Source: Paenibacillus sp. FSL R7-0273
Lineage (GTDB): Bacteria > Bacillota > Bacilli > Paenibacillales > Paenibacillaceae
Length of the DNA stretch: 64,000 bases
NCBI RefSeq assembly: GCF_000758625.1
Contig: NZ_CP009283.1
Location: 6,248,501-6,312,500, forward strand
Direction of reading: 5' to 3'
Shown here piece after piece: positions 16,542-25,477 of the stretch (positions within the stretch are counted from its first letter, which is position 1; each line of letters begins with the position of its first letter). A program made the translations under genes and the position numbers. The notes below the pieces were generated by a model. That model had not been told where the DNA came from. It saw nothing but the letters and a program-made list of their open reading frames with translations, and did not search any database.

Positions 16542-18104
16542 TCAAGCCCTCCACTCAAACCAGTCAAAATAAGCAGCCCCCGGCAGTTCCCGCCCGTTGC
16601 CCGCAGCGTACATGCCGACCACTACTCCGGTAAAAGCATTTCCTTCAGCCGCCTGCGGTGACAGCTCATATGCTGCGCCTGCTGCAAGCTGGATCCACTC
16701 CTCACCGTCCATGGAATACAGCAGACGGTACTCGTGGTAATCTGCGGCAATTTTCAGAAAAACGCTGCCTTCAGACCACTTTACCGGAACCTCCGCCGCC
16801 AGCTCAGTCTGCCCTCTCACCGTCAGCCGTGCAAACACCAGCAGCTGTCCGTTCCTGCGGACCATCCCCGCCTCATAATGGGCACGCTCATTCATTCTGA
16901 CGCACAATCCGGCTTCCGCATCATCTGAATGAACATCCAGCTCGACCAGCGTGCTCCACTCAGCGGTAAAATGCTGCTGTCTGCGGCCGATGAAGGCTGT
17001 CTGCCCGGCATCGCTAAGTCCGGCCGGCTGGCCCTTCAGCGCCAGCCAGCCGGTACGTTCCTCCAGCGACCAGCTGTGTTCAGCTGGATTCCGCAGGAAG
17101 ACCAGATCATACGGAAGCATACTTTGGTCAAAATCGTGCCGACCGCTATAACCACCGTCACTCTCAACTTCCTCATTCCCGTCACTGTAACCAGGCCGCT
17201 CAACACACATCTCCAGTCCTACGGTACCCTCGTTATTATCAATCATCGGCCAGCCGTCTTCGCTCCAGCTCACCGGAGCAAGATACGTCTCCCGGCCAAG
17301 CACCCCGTAGCCCTCTTCTCCAAGACGTACACCAAGAAAGACCGACCACCAGCCGCCATCCGGCCCTTCGATCAGATCGGCATGACCCAGGTACTGGATC
17401 GGATGCTCAAGCTCCCTGTGGGTCAGAATCGGCTCGGCCAGCTCCTCGAACGGACCGTACGGCGAGCTGCTGCGGCCGATAATTTCACGGTGCTCCTTTG
17501 CCGTGCCGCCGGAGGCCGCCATGATATAGTACGTCCCGTTAATCTTATACAGATGCGGCCCCTCCAGCCACGGTCCTCCGTCCCCGGTCCAGATCACCAC
17601 AGGCTCAGTCAGCGCTGCTCCGGTAGCAATATCAATCTCATACTGGATGATATGCGAGTCATAGCCTGCACCCTGCTGGGCGGTTACATAGACTCTGCCA
17701 TCCTCATCAAACATGAGCGATGGATCAATACCGCCGAACGGTACTGAGACCGGGTCAGACCAGGGGCCTGCGGGGTCGGCGGCAGTCACATAGAAATTGC
17801 CCCGGCCCCGCACATCTGTTGTAATCATATAAAACACCCCGTCGTGATAACGGATGGTCGGCGCATAAATCCCGTCAGAGCTGCCGCAATTGCGGATATC
17901 GAGCTGGCTGATCCGGTCCAGCACATGGCCGATTTGCTCCCAGTGAATCAGATCACGGCTGTGAAACAGCGGAACACCGGGGAAATACTCAAAGGTGCTG
18001 CAGACCAAATAATAGTCCTCTCCCGCCCGGGTAATGCTCGGATCAGGATAAAAACCCGGCAGCACCGGGTTCGTATACTTTATGAATGACTGCTTCATCT
18101 CCAT
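16542..18104 (-). CDS. GH43 beta-xylosidase/arabinofuranosidase
   Basis: A 520-residue enzyme with the five-bladed propeller of family 43: catalytic base aspartate in GFYPDPSI, pKa-modulating aspartate in GGIDPSLMFDEDG, acid glutamate in WLEGPHLY. The C-terminal 200 residues form a beta-sandwich of the type paired with GH43 xylosidases. No signal peptide, so cytoplasmic. It should release xylose or arabinose from imported oligosaccharides. AAGGAAGG precedes ATG 18104. It shares the operon with a GH10 xylanase and an Lpl-type importer; the exact specificity cannot be settled by eye. Confidence 0.93.
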   Translation of the reverse strand: MEMKQSFIKYTNPVLPGFYPDPSITRAGEDYYLVCSTFEYFPGVPLFHSRDLIHWEQIGHVLDRISQLDIRNCGSSDGIYAPTIRYHDGVFYMITTDVRGRGNFYVTAADPAGPWSDPVSVPFGGIDPSLMFDEDGRVYVTAQQGAGYDSHIIQYEIDIATGAALTEPVVIWTGDGGPWLEGPHLYKINGTYYIMAASGGTAKEHREIIGRSSSPYGPFEELAEPILTHRELEHPIQYLGHADLIEGPDGGWWSVFLGVRLGEEGYGVLGRETYLAPVSWSEDGWPMIDNNEGTVGLEMCVERPGYSDGNEEVESDGGYSGRHDFDQSMLPYDLVFLRNPAEHSWSLEERTGWLALKGQPAGLSDAGQTAFIGRRQQHFTAEWSTLVELDVHSDDAEAGLCVRMNERAHYEAGMVRRNGQLLVFARLTVRGQTELAAEVPVKWSEGSVFLKIAADYHEYRLLYSMDGEEWIQLAAGAAYELSPQAAEGNAFTGVVVGMYAAGNGRELPGAAYFDWFEWRA

Positions 18105-18140
18105 GCAAATAACCTTCCTTTTAGTCGATAAAGGTACCTA

Positions 18141-18256
18141 TATCCCGTAAGCCCCAATAGTGGCGAAAACAGCAGATTTAGATGACCATTTTCCCGCTAA
18201 TACTCAATTTCCAGCCTTTAGCCGCAAAATAGGTGGCCAATTTCCACTTAATTTGA
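18141..18256 (-). repeat. Dispersed repeat, family B, partial copy inside the xylan operon
   Basis: Read on the minus strand, this stretch follows the left part of the element at 38971-39163: AATTAAGTGGAA, then TATTTT, GTATTAG(C/T)GG, and CGCCACTATTGGGGCTTACGG near the end. It lies in the 163-base gap between the second permease and the GH43 gene, so it is transcribed within the operon mRNA. Confidence 0.6.
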
Positions 18257-18267
18257 GAACTCAGCTC

Positions 18268-19227
18268 CTACTCCTTAACACTCCCCACATTCAGCCCGAC
18301 CACAAAATACTTCTGCATGAACGGATACACGAGCAGGATCGGAACCGAAGCGACTACTGTAATCGCGGCCCGGATCGACAGCGGTGTCACCAGCGCCCGT
18401 GCTGAATCTTGGTCCATCCCTACCCCGGCGGCAACGTTCGGGTTGCTGTTGGAGTTCATCGTCGAGGACAGCAGCTTCATCAGCTCGTACTGCAGTGTAC
18501 TCAGGTGCTGCCGGGAGGAGGTGTAGATAAAGGCATCGAACCAGGAGTTCCAGGCGCCTACCGCCACAAACAGCGCTATCGTTGCAAGCACCGGCTTACA
18601 CAGCGGGAAGACCACCCTCATGAAGATTTTGAAATCTCCGGCTCCGTCAATTTTCGCTGATTCCATCAGGCTTTCAGGAATGGTACCGATATAAGTCCGG
18701 ATAACGATCATATTGAAGGCACTGATCATCGACGGGAGAATATAAACCCAGAAGCTGTTAATCAGGTTCAGATCCTTGATCAGGAAATAGCTCGGGATCA
18801 GACCGGCGCTGAAATACATCGTCAGCACGAAGATCACCGTGATCGGCTGGCGGAAGACATATTCCCGCCGGCTCAGCGTATAGGCCAGCATGGTCGTCAG
18901 AAAGATATTCAGTACTGTCGACAGCACCGTCCGCGCTACAGAAACCAGAAAAGCATCATAAATCGTGCCGGAGGCAAAGATCGCCTTGTAATTCTGGACA
19001 GTCCAGGCTCTCGGCCATAAGTAAATGCCGCCGCGGATTGTGTCATTCCCCGCGTTAAACGAAACGGCAATGGTATTCAGGAACGGATACAAGGTAACAA
19101 TCACGAGACAAATCATAAATACTGTATTAAAGGTGGTGAACAGCACAGGCTCCAGCTTCCCTTTGCCAATGCTTTTTCTCACTGTCATGCCTGTGTTGTG
19201 CCCGGGGCTAATCTGCTTGTTATCCAT
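18268..19227 (-). CDS. ABC sugar transporter permease, LplC/YtcP type
   Basis: A 319-residue inner-membrane protein with six predicted segments and the EAA loop (ESAKIDGAGDFKIFMRVVFP). It begins with ATG directly after the stop of the upstream permease, with GAGAGG nine bases before, so both are translated from one message. The family imports oligosaccharides or complex carbohydrates; here neighbouring GH10 and GH43 genes point to xylo- or arabinoxylo-oligosaccharides. Confidence 0.92.
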   Translation of the reverse strand: MDNKQISPGHNTGMTVRKSIGKGKLEPVLFTTFNTVFMICLVIVTLYPFLNTIAVSFNAGNDTIRGGIYLWPRAWTVQNYKAIFASGTIYDAFLVSVARTVLSTVLNIFLTTMLAYTLSRREYVFRQPITVIFVLTMYFSAGLIPSYFLIKDLNLINSFWVYILPSMISAFNMIVIRTYIGTIPESLMESAKIDGAGDFKIFMRVVFPLCKPVLATIALFVAVGAWNSWFDAFIYTSSRQHLSTLQYELMKLLSSTMNSNSNPNVAAGVGMDQDSARALVTPLSIRAAITVVASVPILLVYPFMQKYFVVGLNVGSVKE

Positions 19228-20202
19228 TTATAACAACCTCTCTTCCCCAAGCCGCTTGGAAATACCGTTAGCCATAAGCAGCAAGGTTACGCTGACCACT
19301 GTTTTGAAGATACCGCCTGCGGTTGCGAGTGAATAGTTGCCTTGCGCCAGCCCGTATTTTAGTACAAAAATATCTATCGTTTCCGCCCAATCGACGACAA
19401 GCCCGTTACCAAGCAGGTACTGTACCTCAAAGCCTGCCTCCAGCACATGCCCGATGGACATGATCATCAGGATGACGATGGTCGCTTTAATGCCGGGCAG
19501 CGTGACAAACTGCATTTTTTTGTAGCGGCTCGCACCGTCGATTTCCGCAGCCTCATACAGCGCCGGGTCGATTGATGCAATAGCTGCCAGATAAATAATC
19601 GTATTCCAGCCGACTTCCTTCCACACATGCGAGGCGCCGACAATGCCCCAGAAGTACTTGCCCTCACTGAGCCACAGAATTGGCTCTTTAATCAGGTGCA
19701 GCTTCATCAATACAATATTGATAATCCCGTCATTGATCGACAGCGAGGTCGCCACAATGCCGGTAACGATAATCCACGACAGGAAATGCGGCAGATAAGA
19801 GATGGTTTGTACCGTTCTTTTCCAAAGCACATTTTTGATTTCATTCAGCAGCAGCGCCAGCACAATGGCCGTTACAAATCCCAGCACCAGGTTAATGATC
19901 CCCATGGACAAGGTATTGCGCAGGACACGCAGAAAATTATCGTCGGTAAACAGAAAGTTGAACTGCTTGAAGCCCACCCATTCCTGTTCACTAAAGGACT
20001 TTGCAGGGCGGTAATTTTGGAAGGCCATTGTCCAGCCCCAGACGGGCACGTAGGCAAAAAGAATAATGTAGAGCATTAAAGGCACTGACATCCAAATCAG
20101 CTGATTCTGGCTTTTAATCAGCGACCAGGTAACCGGCCGCTTTTTCTTTTTGCGGCGGTTGGGATGCCGGACGGCTATTTCTGTTTCTAAGGTCTCAGCC
20201 AT
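19228..20202 (-). CDS. ABC sugar transporter permease, LplB type
   Basis: A 324-residue membrane protein with a basic N-terminal stretch (RRKKKKR), six predicted segments and the EAA loop (EAAEIDGASRYKKMQFVTLP). GGGGAG sits nine bases before ATG 20202. It pairs with the permease immediately downstream and with the lipoprotein encoded upstream (20287-21990). No ATPase is encoded, as is typical for this transporter type. Confidence 0.92.
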   Translation of the reverse strand: MAETLETEIAVRHPNRRKKKKRPVTWSLIKSQNQLIWMSVPLMLYIILFAYVPVWGWTMAFQNYRPAKSFSEQEWVGFKQFNFLFTDDNFLRVLRNTLSMGIINLVLGFVTAIVLALLLNEIKNVLWKRTVQTISYLPHFLSWIIVTGIVATSLSINDGIINIVLMKLHLIKEPILWLSEGKYFWGIVGASHVWKEVGWNTIIYLAAIASIDPALYEAAEIDGASRYKKMQFVTLPGIKATIVILMIMSIGHVLEAGFEVQYLLGNGLVVDWAETIDIFVLKYGLAQGNYSLATAGGIFKTVVSVTLLLMANGISKRLGEERLL

Positions 20203-20234
20203 AGTAATTGTCTCCCCGCTCCATCGTTTATTGG

Positions 20235-20269
20235 AGCAGGCGGAAGGCCGGAACGGCCCTCCGCCTGCT
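20235..20269 (-). other. Strong intercistronic stem-loop between binding protein and permease genes
   Basis: On the minus strand AGCAGGCGGA-GGGCC pairs with GGCC-TTCCGCCTGCT, about 15 base pairs, without a following T run. Such hairpins usually protect the 3' end of the upstream message, letting the binding protein be made in excess over the permeases. Function here is inferred. Confidence 0.6.
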
Positions 20270-20286
20270 GTTTCATTGCGCCTTCC

Positions 20287-21990
20287 TTACTTGCTCCAGT
20301 TATCAATTCTCCATTTGATCTGCTCGTTGATCTTGTCTTCGTAAGCCTTCACATTGGCCTTCTGGATCTGCCCGACATAATCGGTCCACACGGCATCGAA
20401 TTCATCCGGACTCGCAAGAATTGCCTTAGGAAGGAATTTGGTCTGTAATTCATTTAATTTGGTGTTGGCTATTTTGGCATCGGAGCCTTCAATCAGGTCA
20501 ATGGACCAGGCCGGGTAATAGACCGGGTTGGCAGGCGGCTCACTGAAGAAATCCACATAAGTATCGTAGCCATAAGCATCAAGCACTTCCTTATCAAAAG
20601 GCTTGAGTCCTGCCTTATACTCTTCCGGCTGTGCTGCTGCGTCCGTCGAGTTGCCATCACTGAAGCTTCCCTCCATCTTAGGAAGGTAGCTGAAGAGCGA
20701 CTTGGCTTTATTGGCCAGCTGCCAGGTAGCATCAGCTGCATTGTCGCGCTGCTCCTGTGTTCTCATGAATCTGCCGTTCTCTACGATATAATCTTCGCCT
20801 TCAATACCCCAGGAGAAGGTCTTCTGCCATTCTTCCTGAATCAGGGTGTCGAGCAGCTTGATAATTTTTACCGGATCCTTGGCGTTGATACTGATACCGA
20901 AGCCGTTGTTAAGGTTCAGAACCGCAAGATCACGGTAATAGTCCTTGGTAGCCTTGTCGTATACGAGCGGGAGCCCGACGTAGGTACGTTCAATTTTGCC
21001 CTGGGTGGTCAGTGAATCCTCGGCAGCGTTGAAGTTCCAGTGCTGGTCGAACATCCCCAGAACGGTTCCGCTGGACAGCTTCGCCATATACTGGTCATAG
21101 TTCTGCACAAAGGTCTCTTTATCGATCAGACCCTTTTGATTGAGTTCATTGAGCTTCTGGTAATACTGCTTGGCATAATCCTTGTCTGCAAAAATCTCAG
21201 CCACGCCGTCTTTGACCACAACACCGCCATCGTTCGGATGCCCGATCAGATGCTGAGGCGCATTGAACAGTCCCCAGTTTTTCCAGTCATAATTCAGAAT
21301 TTCGAAGCCGATGGTCGGACTGCCGTCAATTTTCGGATATTTCTCTTTGTATTTCTCAATCAGGTCAAAGTACTCATCCAGTGTCTTGACCTGCGGATAG
21401 CCGAATTCCTTGAGCACTGCCTTCTGGATCCAGAAGGCCGGGCCTGAATACCAGGCGCTGTTTACCTTGCCGTTGTATACCCCGTAGTTAGGCAGGATAT
21501 AGATATGTCCGTCATTAGGGTCCTTCATCATGTTCCAGTACTCTGCATAATGCGCTTTCAAATTCGGAGCATGCTCTTCAATCAGATCTTCGAGCGGAAT
21601 ATATGCACCCGCTGCAGTCAGCTTCGTATTCCCTGTCATCATATCGGGATAATCCTGGCCGGCAATCATAACGCCCAGCTTCTGGTTAATGTCGCCTGCC
21701 AAAAATTCAAAATTGAAGCTGGCACCCGTTTCATCTTTGATTTTCTTGTAAATTTTATTGTCCGGCGTCGGCTGCTGGCCGGCTTCGCCCAGAAACACAC
21801 TGATGTTGAACGGCTCAATTTTGTCGCCCGTGTCCGCAGCTCCTGCAGTTTGTGCCGCACCGGTCTCTTCAGCCTTGGCATTATCCTTGGTATTGCCGTT
21901 GTTATTGCCGCCGCAGCCGGCGAGTGCAAAGCTCAGGGATAACAGCGTGATCAGCGATAACTTGAACGTCCGTTTTGACTTGCCCCCCAT
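20287..21990 (-). CDS. Lpl-type extracellular solute-binding lipoprotein
   Basis: A 567-residue family-1 binding lipoprotein with signal peptide and lipobox ALAGC near residue 25. The mature part begins with a low-complexity Asn/Ala linker, then the large LplA/LipO-type fold (NISVFLGEAGQQPTPDNKIY, IKDETGASFNFEF). It is the surface receptor of the importer formed by the two permeases downstream. GGAGGTG precedes ATG 21990. A cre-like site and a TATAAT box lie in the 114-base gap upstream, so the gene probably has its own catabolite-repressed promoter. Confidence 0.92.
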   Translation of the reverse strand: MGGKSKRTFKLSLITLLSLSFALAGCGGNNNGNTKDNAKAEETGAAQTAGAADTGDKIEPFNISVFLGEAGQQPTPDNKIYKKIKDETGASFNFEFLAGDINQKLGVMIAGQDYPDMMTGNTKLTAAGAYIPLEDLIEEHAPNLKAHYAEYWNMMKDPNDGHIYILPNYGVYNGKVNSAWYSGPAFWIQKAVLKEFGYPQVKTLDEYFDLIEKYKEKYPKIDGSPTIGFEILNYDWKNWGLFNAPQHLIGHPNDGGVVVKDGVAEIFADKDYAKQYYQKLNELNQKGLIDKETFVQNYDQYMAKLSSGTVLGMFDQHWNFNAAEDSLTTQGKIERTYVGLPLVYDKATKDYYRDLAVLNLNNGFGISINAKDPVKIIKLLDTLIQEEWQKTFSWGIEGEDYIVENGRFMRTQEQRDNAADATWQLANKAKSLFSYLPKMEGSFSDGNSTDAAAQPEEYKAGLKPFDKEVLDAYGYDTYVDFFSEPPANPVYYPAWSIDLIEGSDAKIANTKLNELQTKFLPKAILASPDEFDAVWTDYVGQIQKANVKAYEDKINEQIKWRIDNWSK

Positions 21991-22023
21991 AAAGCACCTC
22001 CATATTTTTGGTTACGCCTTTTT

Positions 22024-22037
22024 TGTAAGCACTTACA
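22024..22037. promoter_or_regulatory. cre-like site (CcpA) before the xylan binding-protein gene
   Basis: TGTAAGCACTTACA differs by one central base from the ideal TGTAAGCGCTTACA. It lies just downstream of the -10 box of the binding-protein gene, where bound CcpA would block transcription. Confidence 0.65.
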
Positions 22038-22044
22038 TTTATAA

Positions 22045-22050
22045 ATTATA
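22045..22050 (-). promoter_or_regulatory. -10 box of the binding-protein promoter
   Basis: A perfect TATAAT on the minus strand 55 bases before the start codon. The best -35 (TTGTAT) is 20 bases away, longer than ideal, which suits an activator-dependent promoter served by the nearby response regulators. Confidence 0.5.
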
Positions 22051-22104
22051 GAGGTGATTCCAGGCGCAAAATACAACCGAATTAAAGGTATAACCCAAAA
22101 AACT

Positions 22105-23640
22105 TTAGGACTTTGCCTGCCGGTATTCGTTCGGGGACAGATGCATCTTCTTCTCAAACTGCTTCAGGAACTGCCCGTAATTGGCATAGCCTACCTTCTC
22201 GGCAATCTCCGACAGCTTAAGCCTGCGCTCCTCCAGCAGCTTCACCGCCTCTTCAATCCGCAGGCTGTGCAGAAGCTCATTGAAGCCCATTCCGTTCTTT
22301 TTGATCAGGAGCTGGCCCAGATAGACGGGGTGCAGATAAAAGATTTCCGCCAGCCTCTGAATCGTCAGGCTCTCACGGTAGTGCTCCCGGATGTAGAGGT
22401 TGATATCTCTTACAACATCGTGCGAGCGCCTGTCCCGCTCCTGCAGCAGCAGTCCGATTCCTGCCTCGGCAGCAGCATCCAGATGCTTCATCAGTCTGTC
22501 CAGCGTTAGCAACTGGCTGGTAAGCTCGGATAAACGGCGCTCCCCGGAATTCTCGCTGGCCGCTTCCTCCTCCGGCAGCGGAGCCAGCTCCCGGATCCGG
22601 TAGATCAGATGAATGATGAATTTCCTCACGGTACCCGGGGACACATGCTTTGCACGGAAGCTGCGGGCCGCACTGGCCGTCGCCTCCCGGAAGCCGGGCA
22701 GGTCCAGCGTATTTACGAAGCCGGTCAGTTCATCGGCCAGCCGGATATGGTCATAATCGCTGCTGAAGGGGGTATTACGGATCTCCTCATACATCAGCAG
22801 CCCTGCCGCAGGAGCTCTATAAAAGAAATGCTGCAGCGTTTCTTTAGCTGTCTGGTAGCTGTGATTAATGCCGTTAAGTACAGCTGTATTGTCACCGGAC
22901 GCCATAAATAACGGAATATCCGGGCACTCCTGCCGCAGTGCATCGGTTATCCGCACTAGTGTCCGGCGGCCTTCCTCAGCCGAAGCACTGCCAAGCACCA
23001 TTGCGCAGCCGCCCGCTTCCATATCTGCAAGAACCGCATCCGCCATGCCCGTGAGCAGCGCAGCGGCCCGGCCTCTGACTTCGGCATAACGCTGCGGCTC
23101 AGTCAGGATTAGGCATACACTCCAGCTGTCCGCGTCTTCCGGCAGCCCGGCAAGCAGCTCCGGGGCAGCCTGTACAGAGGTCTGCCCGAGGAGCAGCCCT
23201 TTAATGAACGCCGCGGCCTCTTCCGACACGGCAAGCTGACGGCATTTGCGGCTGTGTGCCTCCTGGTCCAGCTCCAGGCGGATTTGACGCAGCTCTTCCC
23301 CGGCCTCCTCCGGAAATACCGGCTTCAGCAGATAGTGATGAATGCCGTACCGGATCGCCGTCTGCGCATATTCAAACTCACTGTAGCCGCTGAGAATAGC
23401 GAACTTGGTCTCCCTGCCCCCTGCCTGCTGCCAGGCGGCAACCATCTCCAGGCCGCTGAGCAGCGGCATGTTCACATCTGTAATGACGAGATCCGGTGCA
23501 AGCTCCCGGATCATCTGCAGTCCCGCCTGGCCGTTCGCACAGGTTCCGACAATTTCAAAGCCCAGCACCTGCCAGTCGATCCACAGCTCCATTGCCTCCA
23601 GAGCGCTAGGCTCATCATCAATCAGCAGCACTTTATACAT
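22105..23640 (-). CDS. YesN-like response regulator with AraC DNA-binding domain
   Basis: A 511-residue protein. The N-terminal receiver domain has the acidic pair in LLIDDEPSA, the phospho-accepting aspartate in LVITDVNMP and the lysine in LLKPVFPEE. A long middle region links to a C-terminal AraC pair of helix-turn-helix motifs (TIQRLAEIFYLHPVYLGQLL and KLSEIAEKVGYANYGQFLKQ). ATG 23640 has GAAGG at good spacing and overlaps the region of the kinase stop. It probably activates the oligosaccharide importer gene downstream when phosphorylated by the adjacent kinase. Confidence 0.92.
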   Translation of the reverse strand: MYKVLLIDDEPSALEAMELWIDWQVLGFEIVGTCANGQAGLQMIRELAPDLVITDVNMPLLSGLEMVAAWQQAGGRETKFAILSGYSEFEYAQTAIRYGIHHYLLKPVFPEEAGEELRQIRLELDQEAHSRKCRQLAVSEEAAAFIKGLLLGQTSVQAAPELLAGLPEDADSWSVCLILTEPQRYAEVRGRAAALLTGMADAVLADMEAGGCAMVLGSASAEEGRRTLVRITDALRQECPDIPLFMASGDNTAVLNGINHSYQTAKETLQHFFYRAPAAGLLMYEEIRNTPFSSDYDHIRLADELTGFVNTLDLPGFREATASAARSFRAKHVSPGTVRKFIIHLIYRIRELAPLPEEEAASENSGERRLSELTSQLLTLDRLMKHLDAAAEAGIGLLLQERDRRSHDVVRDINLYIREHYRESLTIQRLAEIFYLHPVYLGQLLIKKNGMGFNELLHSLRIEEAVKLLEERRLKLSEIAEKVGYANYGQFLKQFEKKMHLSPNEYRQAKS

Positions 23641-23651
23641 TGTCACAGCCT

Positions 23652-25457
23652 TCACTCCCCTCCCGGCGGATGAATCCGCTCCAGCAGCTTCAGCGGGATA
23701 CCGAACGACACGGACGTCCCTTCATCCGGTGCGCTGATGATTTCAAAAGTAACCTGATCCGCATAATACAGCTCCAGCCTGCGGTATACATTACGCATCC
23801 CGATATTCAGCCCGGAGGAATCCTCGGTGCGGATATTATGCAGCAGCTCCTTCAGCTTGGCAGCATCCATCCCTTTTCCGTTGTCTGAAACGGTAATCTG
23901 CAGACGGTCCTCCAGGGCAGCCGCCCTGATCCTGATCACCCCGAGCCCCTCTATGGTCTGCAGGCCGTGCTTGCAGGAGTTCTCGACAAGCGGCTGCATG
24001 CTCAGCTTAGGTATTTTGTAGGTAAGCGCCTGCTCTTCAATTTCGAACTGGTAATCGAACTTGTCGCGGAACCTGAATTTCTCGATCTTCAGATACATTT
24101 CGATAAACTGCATTTCCTCCTGCAGTGACACGAGGTCCTCCTTCCATCTGAGCAGCCTGCGCAGCAGCTTGGAGAGGCTTTTGATAATATCCGTCACATC
24201 GTCATATTTGTTCTTGGTGCAGACTACGAGAATGGCATTCAGCGTGTTGAACAGAAAATGCGGATTCATCTGGCTCTGCAGAAAATTCAGCTCAGCCCTC
24301 ACCCGCTCCATCTCCAGGTTCTTACTCTGGATCTCCAGCTTATACACGTCGTTAATCAGCGAATTGATCCGTGAGGTCATCCGGTTGAAATTATGAATCA
24401 GCCCGCCGATTTCATCCCGGCCCTCATCAATTCTGATCAGCTCAAACTTCTCGTTGCTCACCTTCTGCATATGCCGGGCCAGCCGCTTCACCCGGTAATT
24501 ATAGGAGCGCAGCATCACATAGATAAAAGCCGAGGTCAGCAGGGTGACCGTGGTCGCCAGCACCGCCGCATACAGCCGGATATCCAGAACAGCCTGGGCA
24601 ATCCGCTCCCCCTGAGTAATGCCGATTAGCCGCCAGCCTTTGAGATAATTGGCTGTACCGATAGGCAGGATGTGCACCTCCTGTTCCCCGTCCTCAGGCT
24701 GCGTAAACAGCGGATAAGGCTCATCTGTTATATGCTGATAGCCGCTTGCCTCTGACATGACGATCTGATTCTGCTCATTGACCAGGTAAAGGCTCAAATA
24801 ATCCTTTTCGCGGACAATGATGTCATACACCTCACTGAGGTCGAGATCAATCCGCGACAGCTTCTCATAGGTGCCGAACGAGCTGTAGTGATCCATCCAG
24901 TCAATGATGCTGAGCATTGGTGTGGAAGAGTTACTGTTCTCGCTTATCCGGTAGGCGGCTACAACCACCTGGTTGCCGGAAGACTCCGCTTGCCTGTACC
25001 AGCCGCTTGTGCGGATTTTCGCGTTAATAGCCTGATAATTGCCGCCGGATACAATAGACTGGTTGGCAGTATATACCGTAATCCGCTCAATCTGGTTGTT
25101 AACAGGCATGAAACTGTACAGCCGGTCGCGCAGCTCCTCATCATAGGCGTCATAAAAATCAATGGAATCCTTATAGGGACGGTCCAGCATTTCATACAGG
25201 TTCTTGTCTGTGGACAGGGTATAGCTGACGGCGACCCCGCCCTCAATAAAATCATGAATATCCTTTCTTGCCCGCTCCAGGGAAATTTCCAGGTTCTGCT
25301 CCTCCCTCGACTTGATGAGGTCCGTAATCCGTCCGAGAAACACCAGGTTGATGACCATAATGGGCAGCAGTACACCCACGATGTAGATCAGAATAAACTT
25401 ATAATTCAGCGGAATGTCGTTGACGATATTGTTGAAGCGGAACCTTTTTTTGAGCAT
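23652..25457 (-). CDS. YesM-like sensor histidine kinase
   Basis: A 601-residue membrane kinase: one membrane segment near residues 19-41, an extracellular sensor region of about 240 residues, a second segment near 288-310, a HAMP linker, the phospho-acceptor motif QMNPHFLFNTLNAI near residue 395, and the ATPase domain with the N-box VENSCKHGL and DNGKGMD. It should sense a sugar, or its binding protein, at the cell surface. It is flanked by two response regulator genes, so which one it phosphorylates is open. Confidence 0.93.
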   Translation of the reverse strand: MLKKRFRFNNIVNDIPLNYKFILIYIVGVLLPIMVINLVFLGRITDLIKSREEQNLEISLERARKDIHDFIEGGVAVSYTLSTDKNLYEMLDRPYKDSIDFYDAYDEELRDRLYSFMPVNNQIERITVYTANQSIVSGGNYQAINAKIRTSGWYRQAESSGNQVVVAAYRISENSNSSTPMLSIIDWMDHYSSFGTYEKLSRIDLDLSEVYDIIVREKDYLSLYLVNEQNQIVMSEASGYQHITDEPYPLFTQPEDGEQEVHILPIGTANYLKGWRLIGITQGERIAQAVLDIRLYAAVLATTVTLLTSAFIYVMLRSYNYRVKRLARHMQKVSNEKFELIRIDEGRDEIGGLIHNFNRMTSRINSLINDVYKLEIQSKNLEMERVRAELNFLQSQMNPHFLFNTLNAILVVCTKNKYDDVTDIIKSLSKLLRRLLRWKEDLVSLQEEMQFIEMYLKIEKFRFRDKFDYQFEIEEQALTYKIPKLSMQPLVENSCKHGLQTIEGLGVIRIRAAALEDRLQITVSDNGKGMDAAKLKELLHNIRTEDSSGLNIGMRNVYRRLELYYADQVTFEIISAPDEGTSVSFGIPLKLLERIHPPGGE

Positions 25458-25477
25458 GGCTTGTGCACCCGGCTTTC

